Of a DNA stretch of 6,163 nt, positions 1 to 5,384 are shown piece by piece. This DNA comes from Bacteroidota bacterium (lineage in GTDB: Bacteria > Bacteroidota > Bacteroidia > Bacteroidales > Prolixibacteraceae): NCBI GenBank assembly GCA_013203755.1, contig JABMPI010000129.1, positions 1 to 6,163 of the forward strand, in the 5' to 3' direction. How positions within the stretch are numbered: position 1 is the first letter of the stretch; each line of letters begins with the position of its first letter. The position numbers were made by a program, and so were the translations under genes. Under the pieces are notes generated by a model. That model was not told where the DNA came from, made no database searches, and saw nothing but the letters and a program-made list of their open reading frames with translations.

Positions 1-32
1 AGCGAGATGCACTAAAGTACATAGTTTTAACT

Positions 33-75
33 ATTATTGGCCACCGGATTACGGTTAAAACTGACCACCAATAAT
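33..75. repeat. Short repeats, possible end of an IS21-type insertion sequence
   Basis: Two near-identical 8-base units lie in the same orientation 24 bases apart: TGGCCACC at 38-45 and TGACCACC at 62-69 (one mismatch). The block is also flanked by an inverted pair, ATTATTGG at 33-40 and CCAATAAT at 68-75. Read on the minus strand, it has the pattern GGTGGTCA, spacer containing AACCG, then GGTGGCCA. Tandem TGGTCA/TGGCCA-type units with this sort of spacing are characteristic of IS21-family ends. The transposase genes would lie to the left, outside the window, so the assignment rests only on this short repeat pattern. Confidence 0.35.
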
Positions 76-76
76 T

Positions 77-384
77 TGATCATTCATGGATTTTATTAAA
101 TATTCAGAATTAGAAAATGAAATATAATCGAGAATTGAATTAGGTAGATTTAAAGCATTAATCAATAAATAAAGTGTTGCTTAACTGATCGTCCAGTTTT
201 TTATTGCATTTCCAGGACAACACTACTACTTTTTGCAGCCAGTTAGAAAGCGTTGTTTTAGAAGGAACACAACACACCCTTTGGATGACACTGCCATTAT
301 GAACAGTATCAGGGAAGTACACAGCAATATTATAAACCTGAAATATGGCGGTGAGCCTGTTTTTTAACCTCAAAACTAATAAAG
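77..384. other. Gene-poor stretch, possibly decayed coding sequence
   Basis: No convincing gene was found in these 308 bases. One plus-strand frame, open at 189-299, reads like protein (it includes FLLHFQDNTTTFCSQLESVV) but has no start codon near its beginning. It is broken by stops at 300-302, 333-335 and 339-341, after which the same frame encodes a 23-codon open stretch at 345-416 beginning MAVSLFFNLK. A second plus frame is open from about 184 to 367 and ends GGEPVF, but its only ATG is at 299. The minus strand is open from 406 to 158, starting from TTG, with no recognisable domain. Competing frames with scattered stops fit a decayed gene better than an intact one. Confidence 0.3.
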
Positions 385-759
385 ATGTTATTACGAGAAT
401 TACCAAAGGAGTTTAGGATAAACCATATTTTTAGGTATAAATACGGCTTGGTTGAATACCAATGCAAAGCCACTTATTTGCCTTTTTGCATCAACAACAG
501 GGAAAAATATGAAGTTTTTGGACTGAATAAAATTTACACCCATTTAATCCATTTGGAATGGAAGGTTGTCAACATGGAAAAATCAATTTATCGTTCACAT
601 TGGGTGATGTCTTATGATGTGTTTTGGTGGCTCGAAAACCGTGATAAAATAGCCTATGAAGAAATGGTTAATTATGCAGCACTTAACAATGGTTATCTGC
701 AAAGAATAAAGGAAGAAGACAGCCAGTTACAAAAGGGTGTCCAGATGTCCCTGTTTTAA
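385..759 (+). CDS. Hypothetical protein with C-terminal QMSLF, possible sliding-clamp motif
   Basis: I do not recognise the family of this 124-residue protein. The ATG at 385 is the first ATG after an in-frame TGA at 352-354 and has an A-rich leader, as usual in Bacteroidota. The sequence is rich in aromatic and basic residues, with no signal peptide or membrane segment. The second half is mostly helical and charged (EEMVNYAALNNGYLQRIKEE). The last five residues are QMSLF. This is close to the bacterial beta-clamp-binding consensus QL(S/D)LF and differs only in its last residue from the QMSLL known in E. coli MutS. Contact with the replication clamp is an inference. The gene precedes a small membrane-protein gene by 21 bases and probably belongs to the mobile element's cargo or maintenance genes. 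Confidence 0.7.
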   Translation: MLLRELPKEFRINHIFRYKYGLVEYQCKATYLPFCINNREKYEVFGLNKIYTHLIHLEWKVVNMEKSIYRSHWVMSYDVFWWLENRDKIAYEEMVNYAALNNGYLQRIKEEDSQLQKGVQMSLF

Positions 760-780
760 TCAATTAAAGACTTTAAAATT

Positions 781-1008
781 ATGTCAAAGATAACTGGAAA
801 CAAGACAGCAAGAAAATGGATTTTAAGACTAATAATAGTATTTACCATCTCGCAAATAACAGAATTAGGCATTGGTTATTGCCTTGCAGGGTATTTCTTA
901 TCCATGTTTCTTTTTGACTTTGTTATCAGGCTGTTCTCCGCCTTTACGGGTATCATGCTTATGCTGATACTGATGTTTATATTAATTATTGGATTATTGA
1001 CAATTTAG
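781..1008 (+). CDS. Small hypothetical membrane protein
   Basis: This encodes a 75-residue protein of unknown family. A short basic N-terminus (MSKITGNKTARKW) is followed by strongly hydrophobic sequence to the C-terminus. There are probably two or three membrane segments: about residues 13-32, a middle stretch around 34-52, and a very hydrophobic end (about 56-75, rich in Leu, Ile and Met). The charge pattern suggests the N-terminus stays in the cytoplasm. The gene starts 21 bases after the preceding gene on the same strand and is followed by a probable terminator, so the two are likely co-transcribed. The sequence does not show a function; small membrane proteins of this kind are common in mobile elements. 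Confidence 0.6.
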   Translation: MSKITGNKTARKWILRLIIVFTISQITELGIGYCLAGYFLSMFLFDFVIRLFSAFTGIMLMLILMFILIIGLLTI

Positions 1009-1035
1009 CAAGCACTGTCTTTTAACCTGATTGTT

Positions 1036-1070
1036 AAAGTGGGTGAGGGCTTACTGCCCGCTACTTTTTT
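1036..1070 (+). terminator. Probable intrinsic terminator after the two-gene unit
   Basis: An inner stem GGGC-TTACT-GCCC (1047-1059) sits inside an outer pairing of AAAGT (1036-1040) with ACTTT (1063-1067). The two are separated by an unpaired interior loop, and a T run continues to 1070. It lies 27 bases after the stop of the small membrane-protein gene. The interior loop makes it weaker than a textbook terminator. Confidence 0.5.
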
Positions 1071-1290
1071 CATGAACCTTAGTGGAAAAAAAAAAGTAAC
1101 AAAAAACCTCTTGTGAATCTTCTCATCAATGTAATCTCTATAATATAACCAGACAAAAAATGACAAAAACAGACATCTTACTCATTAATAAACAGCGTAT
1201 TGTAAAAATAAATAGGTTTGCAAAGAATGATAAAGGACATTGTTGTTTTAGCAGAAAGCTGAAACAGTTGATTCCTGACTTTGTTAGTCT
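1071..1290. other. Intergenic stretch with no supported gene
   Basis: These 220 bases separate the presumed terminator from the small gene before the recombinase. The plus frame starting at ATG 1160 is open (MTKTDILLINKQRIVK) and continues to 1558. From about 1291 onward, however, it overlaps a more protein-like frame and reads as Trp-, Cys- and Phe-rich sequence typical of an out-of-frame shadow. The first 44 or so codons could be a real N-terminus joined to the next gene by a frameshift, but nothing in the sequence forces that. An A tract lies at 1086-1095. Confidence 0.4.
1213..1220 (+). promoter_or_regulatory. Candidate Bacteroidota -7 promoter element
   Basis: TAGGTTTG matches the Bacteroidota -7 consensus TAnnTTTG exactly and lies about 70 bases before the ATG of the small 61-residue gene. 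No TTTG -33 element is present at the usual distance upstream, so this is only a candidate for transcription of the small gene. Confidence 0.3.
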
Positions 1291-1476
1291 ATGCAAAAGC
1301 CAAGTAAAGCAAATATTCAGCAAGCTACCGAAAGGGTCAAAAAACGGCTCCCTTTGGAGAAAATACGGGACATCTCCAGATATAAGGATATTTCTTTGCA
1401 TGATTATGAAAAACTTATCAGAAGTGCTGAGACAATTTCGTTGCTTATTCTGGAGGCTTTGGGGACGCAAAAATAA
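1291..1476 (+). CDS. Small helical protein upstream of the recombinase
   Basis: This 61-residue protein is basic in its first half (QQATERVKKRLPLEKIRDI) and predicted to be almost entirely helical. It has a leucine/isoleucine-rich amphipathic end (YEKLIRSAETISLLILEALG). The ATG at 1291 follows an in-frame TAG at 1285-1287, so the protein cannot extend further upstream without a frameshift. I preferred this frame over the longer overlapping frame (1160-1558) because its composition and heptad-like hydrophobic spacing look like real protein. The stop is 66 bases before the recombinase ATG. Position and size suggest a small accessory or regulatory partner of the recombinase, but I do not recognise the family and that role is inferred. 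Confidence 0.55.
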   Translation: MQKPSKANIQQATERVKKRLPLEKIRDISRYKDISLHDYEKLIRSAETISLLILEALGTQK

Positions 1477-1497
1477 ACCAACTTTTAGCACTCAATT

Positions 1498-1529
1498 TTT
1501 GTTAAACACCTGGATTTTAAGTATATTTG
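1498..1529 (+). promoter_or_regulatory. Promoter of the serine recombinase gene
   Basis: TTTG at 1498-1501 and TATATTTG at 1522-1529 are separated by 20 bases. This matches the Bacteroidota vegetative promoter pattern (TTTG, about 20 bases, TAnnTTTG) in both boxes. Transcription would begin near 1534-1537. That leaves only about 8 bases before the ATG at 1543 but about 20 before the in-frame ATG at 1555, so the promoter slightly favours the downstream start. Confidence 0.6.
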
Positions 1530-1542
1530 AGATCAACCTTCA

Positions 1543-3153
1543 ATGCCTTATACCATGAACGATTTAGCCATTTTTGAACAATTTGCCCCACAAATTCCTA
1601 AGAAATTTAAGGAAGGGAATAATGCCGTTATTTATACACGTGTATCATCTGCGGAACAGGAGGATAATACCAGTTTGGCATCGCAAAAGAAACATTGCGA
1701 TTTATATGCTGAAAAACGGAACATGAATATTGTTGGGTATTTTGGTGGAACATATGAATCAGCCAAAACAGATGACCGCAAGGAGTTTAACCGCATGCTG
1801 ACATTTGTAAAACGTACCAAAAACATCAATTACGTAATTGTTTATTCTTATGAACGCTTTTCCCGTTCCGGCATAAATGGTGCATCAATTGCCGATGAAC
1901 TGCTTAAAAAATATGGGGTTATCACGTTGGCAATAACACAGGAGCTTGACCCAACCACGCCATCGGGTTCTTTTCAGCAAAAAATACTTTTTCTGTTTGG
2001 ACAAATGGATAACGAGCTAAGGCGAGATAAAGTTGTAACCGGCATGAAAGAATTGCTCATAAAAGGATATTGGGTATGGTCTGTCCCACGGGGTTATAAG
2101 GATTTAAACAAAGGGAAAGCTACCCAGCGCAAACTGGTTGTTAACGAAGAAGGAAAACTATTAAAAAAAGCTTTTGAATGGAAAGCTTATGGTCAATTGT
2201 CCAATGTAGAAATCACACGTCGTTTAAACAAAATGGGCGTTGATATTTCCGAAAAAAGGTTGAATAACTTGTTTTTAAATCCATTTTACTGTGGAATTAT
2301 CACCAGCAAAATGATTCCGGGACAGGTGATTGAAGGCACGCATGAGCCTTTAATTTCCAGAGAATTGTTTTTGGAGGTTCATAACATAAGGAAAGAAAAG
2401 CGCACACAAGGCTTTGTACATGATAAGGACAATGAGAACCTGCCACTGAAAGTATTTATTAAGTGCGATAAATGCGGACAGGCAATGACTGGTTATTTGG
2501 TGAGAAAGAAAGGGCTTTATTATTATAAATGCCGCACAAAGGGGTGCAAGGTAAACCGTAGTGCCAAAGCGATGCATGAATTGTTTAAAACAGCTATATC
2601 TGCATTCCAGGTGGAAAAAGAGGAGTTTGAGATTGTAAAAATGCAGATAGAAGAGCAGATGGCGGTCTTTTTTAAATCGAGAATGGATAATGCAAGAGCT
2701 TTAAAAACAACACTAAGTGAACTGAAAAAGAAGCTGGCTACTATTGAAGAACGGTTTGTTATGGGAGAGATAGACCGTAACCTTTACGACAAATACAGAC
2801 CTAAATATGAGAAAGAGTATTTTGAAATTGAACAAGAATTGAACAAAGTTGACGGATATAGTTCGAACCTTAAAAAAGCAATAGCTTTGGCCATGAAAAT
2901 ATGCCGAAACCCCTTACTATTATGGGAATCTACGAGTTTAGCGAATAGACATATTTTTCAAAAAATGCTGTTTCCTGATGGAATCATCTATAACCGGGAA
3001 TTAGACCGAGTTCGAACCACTCGTGTAAATTCGTTTTTCTCTCTAATCCCTGAATTGACAGGTGTTTTGGAAGGGTATAAAAAAGGGGATTCTGTCGTAT
3101 TTGACAAAATCCCCCCTTGGGTGATCCTACCGGGATTCGAACCCAGATCATAA
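1543..3153 (+). CDS. Large serine recombinase (site-specific integrase)
   Basis: This is a DNA integrase/excisionase of the large serine recombinase family, 536 codons long. The resolvase-type catalytic domain spans about residues 26-180. It contains YTRVSSAEQ with the presumed nucleophile Ser35, the YSYERFSRSG segment that supplies active-site arginines, and FLFGQMDNELRRDK leading into the long E helix. A recombinase domain follows (about 180-290; VPRGYKD, NPFYCGII). A zinc ribbon has Cys308, Cys311, Cys330 and Cys335 (CxxC then Cx4C), and a charged coiled coil spans about 350-440. All expected parts are present, so the enzyme looks intact. An alternative start is the ATG at 1555. The last 20 or so codons (GDSVVFDKIPPWVILPGFEP) are read from the terminator and body of a tRNA-Arg gene on the other strand, so the tail is host-derived. 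The gene probably drives movement of the element to its left. Confidence 0.95.
   Translation: MPYTMNDLAIFEQFAPQIPKKFKEGNNAVIYTRVSSAEQEDNTSLASQKKHCDLYAEKRNMNIVGYFGGTYESAKTDDRKEFNRMLTFVKRTKNINYVIVYSYERFSRSGINGASIADELLKKYGVITLAITQELDPTTPSGSFQQKILFLFGQMDNELRRDKVVTGMKELLIKGYWVWSVPRGYKDLNKGKATQRKLVVNEEGKLLKKAFEWKAYGQLSNVEITRRLNKMGVDISEKRLNNLFLNPFYCGIITSKMIPGQVIEGTHEPLISRELFLEVHNIRKEKRTQGFVHDKDNENLPLKVFIKCDKCGQAMTGYLVRKKGLYYYKCRTKGCKVNRSAKAMHELFKTAISAFQVEKEEFEIVKMQIEEQMAVFFKSRMDNARALKTTLSELKKKLATIEERFVMGEIDRNLYDKYRPKYEKEYFEIEQELNKVDGYSSNLKKAIALAMKICRNPLLLWESTSLANRHIFQKMLFPDGIIYNRELDRVRTTRVNSFFSLIPELTGVLEGYKKGDSVVFDKIPPWVILPGFEPRS
3079..3114 (-). terminator. Intrinsic terminator of tRNA-Arg, inside the recombinase frame
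   Basis: The arms at 3085-3096 and 3103-3114 pair over 12 base pairs with a single G-T wobble, around a 6-base loop. On the minus strand the hairpin is followed by six T (3084-3079). This is a strong Rho-independent terminator 7 bases beyond the tRNA 3' end. It lacks a T run on the plus strand, so it should not stop the recombinase transcript efficiently. It is read as codons near the end of the recombinase. Confidence 0.85.
3079..3153. other. Probable element/chromosome junction (att site) at tRNA-Arg
   Basis: The recombinase gene ends within the 3' half of an intact tRNA gene. An integrase at the edge of an element and adjoining the 3' end of a tRNA is the usual signature of tRNA-targeted integration. 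The exact crossover cannot be placed from one junction. I see no second copy of the tRNA 3' end in positions 1-3060, so the opposite att site would lie left of the window or be lost. Confidence 0.5.
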
Positions 3154-3193
3154 GAACCGGAATCTTACATTCTATCCATTGAACTATAGGACC
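3122..3193 (-). tRNA. tRNA-Arg (anticodon CCG)
   Basis: A full cloverleaf can be folded on the minus strand. The acceptor stem pairs GGTCCTA with TAGGATC (one G-T wobble). The D stem is GTTC/GAAT with GG in the loop, and the anticodon stem is TAAGA/TCTTA around TTCCGGT. The T arm pairs CTGGG with CCCGG around TTCGAAT, and the discriminator base is A. The loop gives anticodon CCG, which reads the arginine codon CGG. CCA is not encoded, as is usual in Bacteroidota. The gene appears functional despite its overlap with the recombinase end, with a promoter just upstream and a strong terminator just downstream. Confidence 0.95.
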
Positions 3194-3205
3194 AATTTTG
3201 TGCTG

Positions 3206-3213
3206 CAAAAATA
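3206..3213 (-). promoter_or_regulatory. Candidate -7 promoter element of tRNA-Arg
   Basis: Read on the minus strand, TATTTTTG matches TAnnTTTG and ends 12 bases before the first tRNA base, so the 5' leader would be only a few bases. No clear TTTG -33 box was found at the standard spacing. Confidence 0.45.
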
Positions 3214-3314
3214 ACAAAATTACTATTACTTGTGCTATTAAATCCCAACTTGTGATTTATTATAAATGTTGATAAGTTAATGCTGGTGTTTAATTTTCAA
3301 ATTTAAGTTATCAG

Positions 3315-3322
3315 TACTTTTG
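3315..3322 (+). promoter_or_regulatory. Candidate -7 promoter element of the HD-domain gene
   Basis: TACTTTTG is an exact match to the Bacteroidota TAnnTTTG element, 22 bases before the ATG at 3345. The -33 region contains only a poor match (GTTTAA around 3288-3293). The implied transcription start near 3328 leaves a short leader and would support ATG 3345 over the GTG at 3339. Confidence 0.45.
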
Positions 3323-3344
3323 TTTCTTACAAAATATTGTGATA

Positions 3345-4124
3345 ATGGAAGAATGGGATGGAGTTTTATTTGAATGTTTTAATGGTTATTTTAACTCGTT
3401 TAAAGAATTAGCAGAAGATAAAAAAAAGAATTTCGATATAAAAAAAGGACACTCTTTTAGAGTGGCAGATTTATCAAAAATGTTGGCTCTAAAATTGGAT
3501 TTGGGGAGTGAAGAAATAAGAATTGCATATTTTATTGGATTATTTCACGACATAGGTAGGTTTCGTCAACTTATTGAATTTAATACTTTTAATGATGCAG
3601 TATCAGTTGATCATGCAGAATATTCGGTAGAAATAATGAAGGAAGAAATTCTTGGAAAAGTGGGAGTTGTAAAAGAAGATTTGGTATTGACTGCTATCAA
3701 AAATCATAATAAGTTTAAGCTGCCGGAAAATTTATCGCAACAAGAATTGCAATTTTCAAAATTAATTCGCGATGCTGATAAATTGGATATTCTAAAAGTA
3801 CTTACTGAGTATTATTCAAATAGAAATTCAGTTACTAATCATACTTTAACATGGGATTTGCCTAAGGGAGTTTCTGTTTCAAAAAATGTTGTAAAGGAAA
3901 TTATGGCGGGGAAATTAGTTTCTAAAACCAATGTGGTTTCTGAAATTGATGTAAAAATTATGCAAATGTCGTGGGTGTACGATTTGAATTTTAGGCCGTC
4001 TTTTGAATATTTATTGAAGAACCGGTTTTTAGAAACTATTTATAAAACGTTACCTAAAAACGATATAATAATCGAGATTTACAGAAAAGTAAAAATGTAT
4101 GTTGAAAATAAATTTATGGGTTAA
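3345..4124 (+). CDS. HD-domain phosphohydrolase
   Basis: This 259-residue cytoplasmic protein belongs to the metal-dependent HD superfamily, whose members hydrolyse phosphate esters, often of nucleotides or signalling nucleotides. All expected metal and catalytic positions are visible: His36 in KGHSFRVADL, the His68-Asp69 pair in LFHDIGRF, His90 in DHAEYSV, His121 in KNHNKF, and Asp145 in IRDADKLDIL. The catalytic domain covers about residues 30-155. The rest is a helical C-terminal part of unknown role. I chose the ATG at 3345 over the in-frame GTG at 3339 because it is a stronger codon and suits the promoter. The substrate cannot be told from sequence. The next gene, 46 bases downstream on the same strand, encodes a [2Fe-2S] protein, but a functional link between them is not evident. 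Confidence 0.9.
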   Translation: MEEWDGVLFECFNGYFNSFKELAEDKKKNFDIKKGHSFRVADLSKMLALKLDLGSEEIRIAYFIGLFHDIGRFRQLIEFNTFNDAVSVDHAEYSVEIMKEEILGKVGVVKEDLVLTAIKNHNKFKLPENLSQQELQFSKLIRDADKLDILKVLTEYYSNRNSVTNHTLTWDLPKGVSVSKNVVKEIMAGKLVSKTNVVSEIDVKIMQMSWVYDLNFRPSFEYLLKNRFLETIYKTLPKNDIIIEIYRKVKMYVENKFMG

Positions 4125-4152
4125 TACAATTTGAGTTTATGGTAATTGTATT
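4123..4152 (+). other. AT-rich inverted repeat between the HD and Bfd-like genes
   Basis: AATACAATT (4123-4131) and AATTGTATT (4144-4152) form a perfect 9-base inverted repeat around a 12-base loop, beginning in the stop codon of the HD gene. The stem is AT-rich and the following T run is short, so it would be a weak terminator. It overlaps TACAATTTG (4125-4133), one base too long for the -7 promoter consensus. It might instead be an operator for the Bfd-like gene; which role applies is open. Confidence 0.3.
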
Positions 4153-4170
4153 TATTGAATTTCAAGTATA

Positions 4171-4386
4171 ATGTCGAAAAGATTAGTTTGTTTGTGCAAT
4201 TTGGTCGATGAAAATGAGATAGTTTCGTATCTAAAAAAAGGAGCTAATTCAACCAAAGATATTCAACGTTTAACAAGAGCGGGAACTTCTTGTGGACGTT
4301 GTTTGCCTTTAATTGATGAGATTGTTTTGTCCTTTAAAAAAGAAAGACCCAAAGTTCAACAAACAAAGTTGGACTTTGGGTCTTAA
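4171..4386 (+). CDS. Bfd-like [2Fe-2S]-binding protein
   Basis: This 71-residue protein has the BFD-type [2Fe-2S] fold. Four cysteines sit as C7-x-C9 near the N-terminus (VCLCNLVDE) and C41-x2-C44 (GTSCGRCLP), the spacing seen in bacterioferritin-associated ferredoxin. In that family the cluster passes electrons to bacterioferritin to release stored iron. The same fold also occurs as a domain in nitrite reductases and other redox enzymes, so the partner here is uncertain, and no bacterioferritin gene is in the window. The length is close to that of Bfd (64 residues in E. coli). The extra charged C-terminal tail (KKERPKVQQTKLDFGS) is encoded largely by a terminator hairpin, so it probably has little role of its own. 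Confidence 0.88.
   Translation: MSKRLVCLCNLVDENEIVSYLKKGANSTKDIQRLTRAGTSCGRCLPLIDEIVLSFKKERPKVQQTKLDFGS
4336..4384 (-). terminator. Terminator of the PorP/SprF gene, embedded in the Bfd-like gene
   Basis: The arms 4344-4360 and 4368-4384 pair over 17 base pairs with a single wobble, around the loop AAACAAA. On the minus strand the hairpin is followed by a T-rich tract (4343 down to 4336), making an intrinsic terminator about 22 bases after the PorP/SprF stop. On the plus strand no T run follows, although the hairpin may still protect or end the Bfd-like transcript. It covers the last 14 or so codons of the Bfd-like gene. Confidence 0.8.
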
Positions 4387-4406
4387 CCCATACAATTAAA
4401 CTGCTA

Positions 4407-5381
4407 TTAGAAATATCTTGGAGAAGCTACTCTCTCTTTTAGGAATTTAAGTTCGTAGGATACCATAATTTCATGAGATCCTGTATTGTAATTTTGCAAA
4501 TTTGATGTTGTAAAATCATATGCATAACCAATTCGTAATTTTTTATCAAATATCCATTGGGCAATTAATCCAAAAGAATCTCCAGATCTATACATAGCTC
4601 CTAACCAGAACTTTTCTTTGAATAAGAAATTAGCAGACAAATCCAACTGAACAGGAGAACCCGTGTATGAAGTAAATGTTGCTTTGGTAAGCATAGTTGG
4701 TTTAAATTTTATATTTTCACCTAAATCAAATACTAAACCTGCCATAAAGTAGTAGTGTCTTATTTCTGATTCAACGGAGAAGTTCTCTAAATCATCTTCA
4801 AACTTATTATTGATAATTTTAGGGATAGACAATCCTACATAATATCTCTTATTATATACGAATGCACCAACTCCAAAGTTTGGCATTATTTTTTTAATAC
4901 TTCCTTGAAAAGAAGGATCGATACCGCTAGTTGGAAGTGTGTATTTTTCCAGATCATTAGAATAATTGGTGATCCCTCCTTTTAATCCTAGTCGCAAATT
5001 TGATTTTTCGCTAACCTGTACTAAATACGAATAATCTCCAAACAGGTAGAAACGTTTTTCGAAACCTACTTTATCGCTAATCATATTCAAACCTAATGCA
5101 ACCTTCTCGTTTTTTAAGGGAGCCTGCATTGAAAAGGTATAAGTTTGAGGAGCACCGTCAAATCCTGCCCATTGCTGACGAGCCAGTACTGTAAAACCCA
5201 AAGACTCCCATGTTCCTGCATAAGCAGGGTTTATGGTTTGAGTATTGAACATGTATTGTGTATACATTGGGTCCTGCTGTGCGTTAGAAGTTAAACTTGC
5301 AGCAACTATTAACAGAATCCCTAATCCTTTGATAATATTTAATTTGATTTTCATTTTTTCTATTTTTTTCAGATTAAACAT
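4407..5381 (-). CDS. PorP/SprF-like type IX secretion outer-membrane protein
   Basis: This outer-membrane beta-barrel protein of the PorP/SprF family has 324 residues. The signal peptide has a basic n-region, a hydrophobic core (GLGILLIVAASL) and a likely cut at SNA|QQD (after residue 34). The family signature follows: QQDPMYTQYMFNTQTINPAYAG and RQQWAGFDGAPQTYTFS. The rest shows alternating beta-strand sequence, including GLKGGITNYSNDL and LRIGYAYDF. PorP/SprF-like proteins work with the type IX secretion system and are typically paired with a substrate bearing a type B sorting domain, as encoded directly upstream here. The ATG at 5381 lies 3 bases after the upstream stop, which suggests translational coupling. 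The in-frame ATG at 5354 gives a more typical short signal peptide (MKIKLNIIKG) and is a real alternative. Confidence 0.92.
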   Translation of the reverse strand: MFNLKKIEKMKIKLNIIKGLGILLIVAASLTSNAQQDPMYTQYMFNTQTINPAYAGTWESLGFTVLARQQWAGFDGAPQTYTFSMQAPLKNEKVALGLNMISDKVGFEKRFYLFGDYSYLVQVSEKSNLRLGLKGGITNYSNDLEKYTLPTSGIDPSFQGSIKKIMPNFGVGAFVYNKRYYVGLSIPKIINNKFEDDLENFSVESEIRHYYFMAGLVFDLGENIKFKPTMLTKATFTSYTGSPVQLDLSANFLFKEKFWLGAMYRSGDSFGLIAQWIFDKKLRIGYAYDFTTSNLQNYNTGSHEIMVSYELKFLKERVASPRYF

Positions 5382-5384
5382 ATT

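Noticed and set aside
158..406. Minus-strand open frame of 82 codons
   Set aside because: It starts from TTG, has no recognised domain and overlaps the start of the 385-759 gene. A stretch resembling a helix-turn-helix (TLSNWLQK) is too short to support a gene.
1138..1491. Minus-strand open frame of 117 codons
   Set aside because: It is antisense to the small gene before the recombinase, is rich in Phe, Cys and Leu, and looks like a shadow frame.
2984..3217. Minus-strand open frame of 77 codons across the tRNA
   Set aside because: It is composed of the tRNA-Arg gene, its terminator and antisense recombinase sequence (for example GPIVQWIECKIP is the tRNA read as codons).
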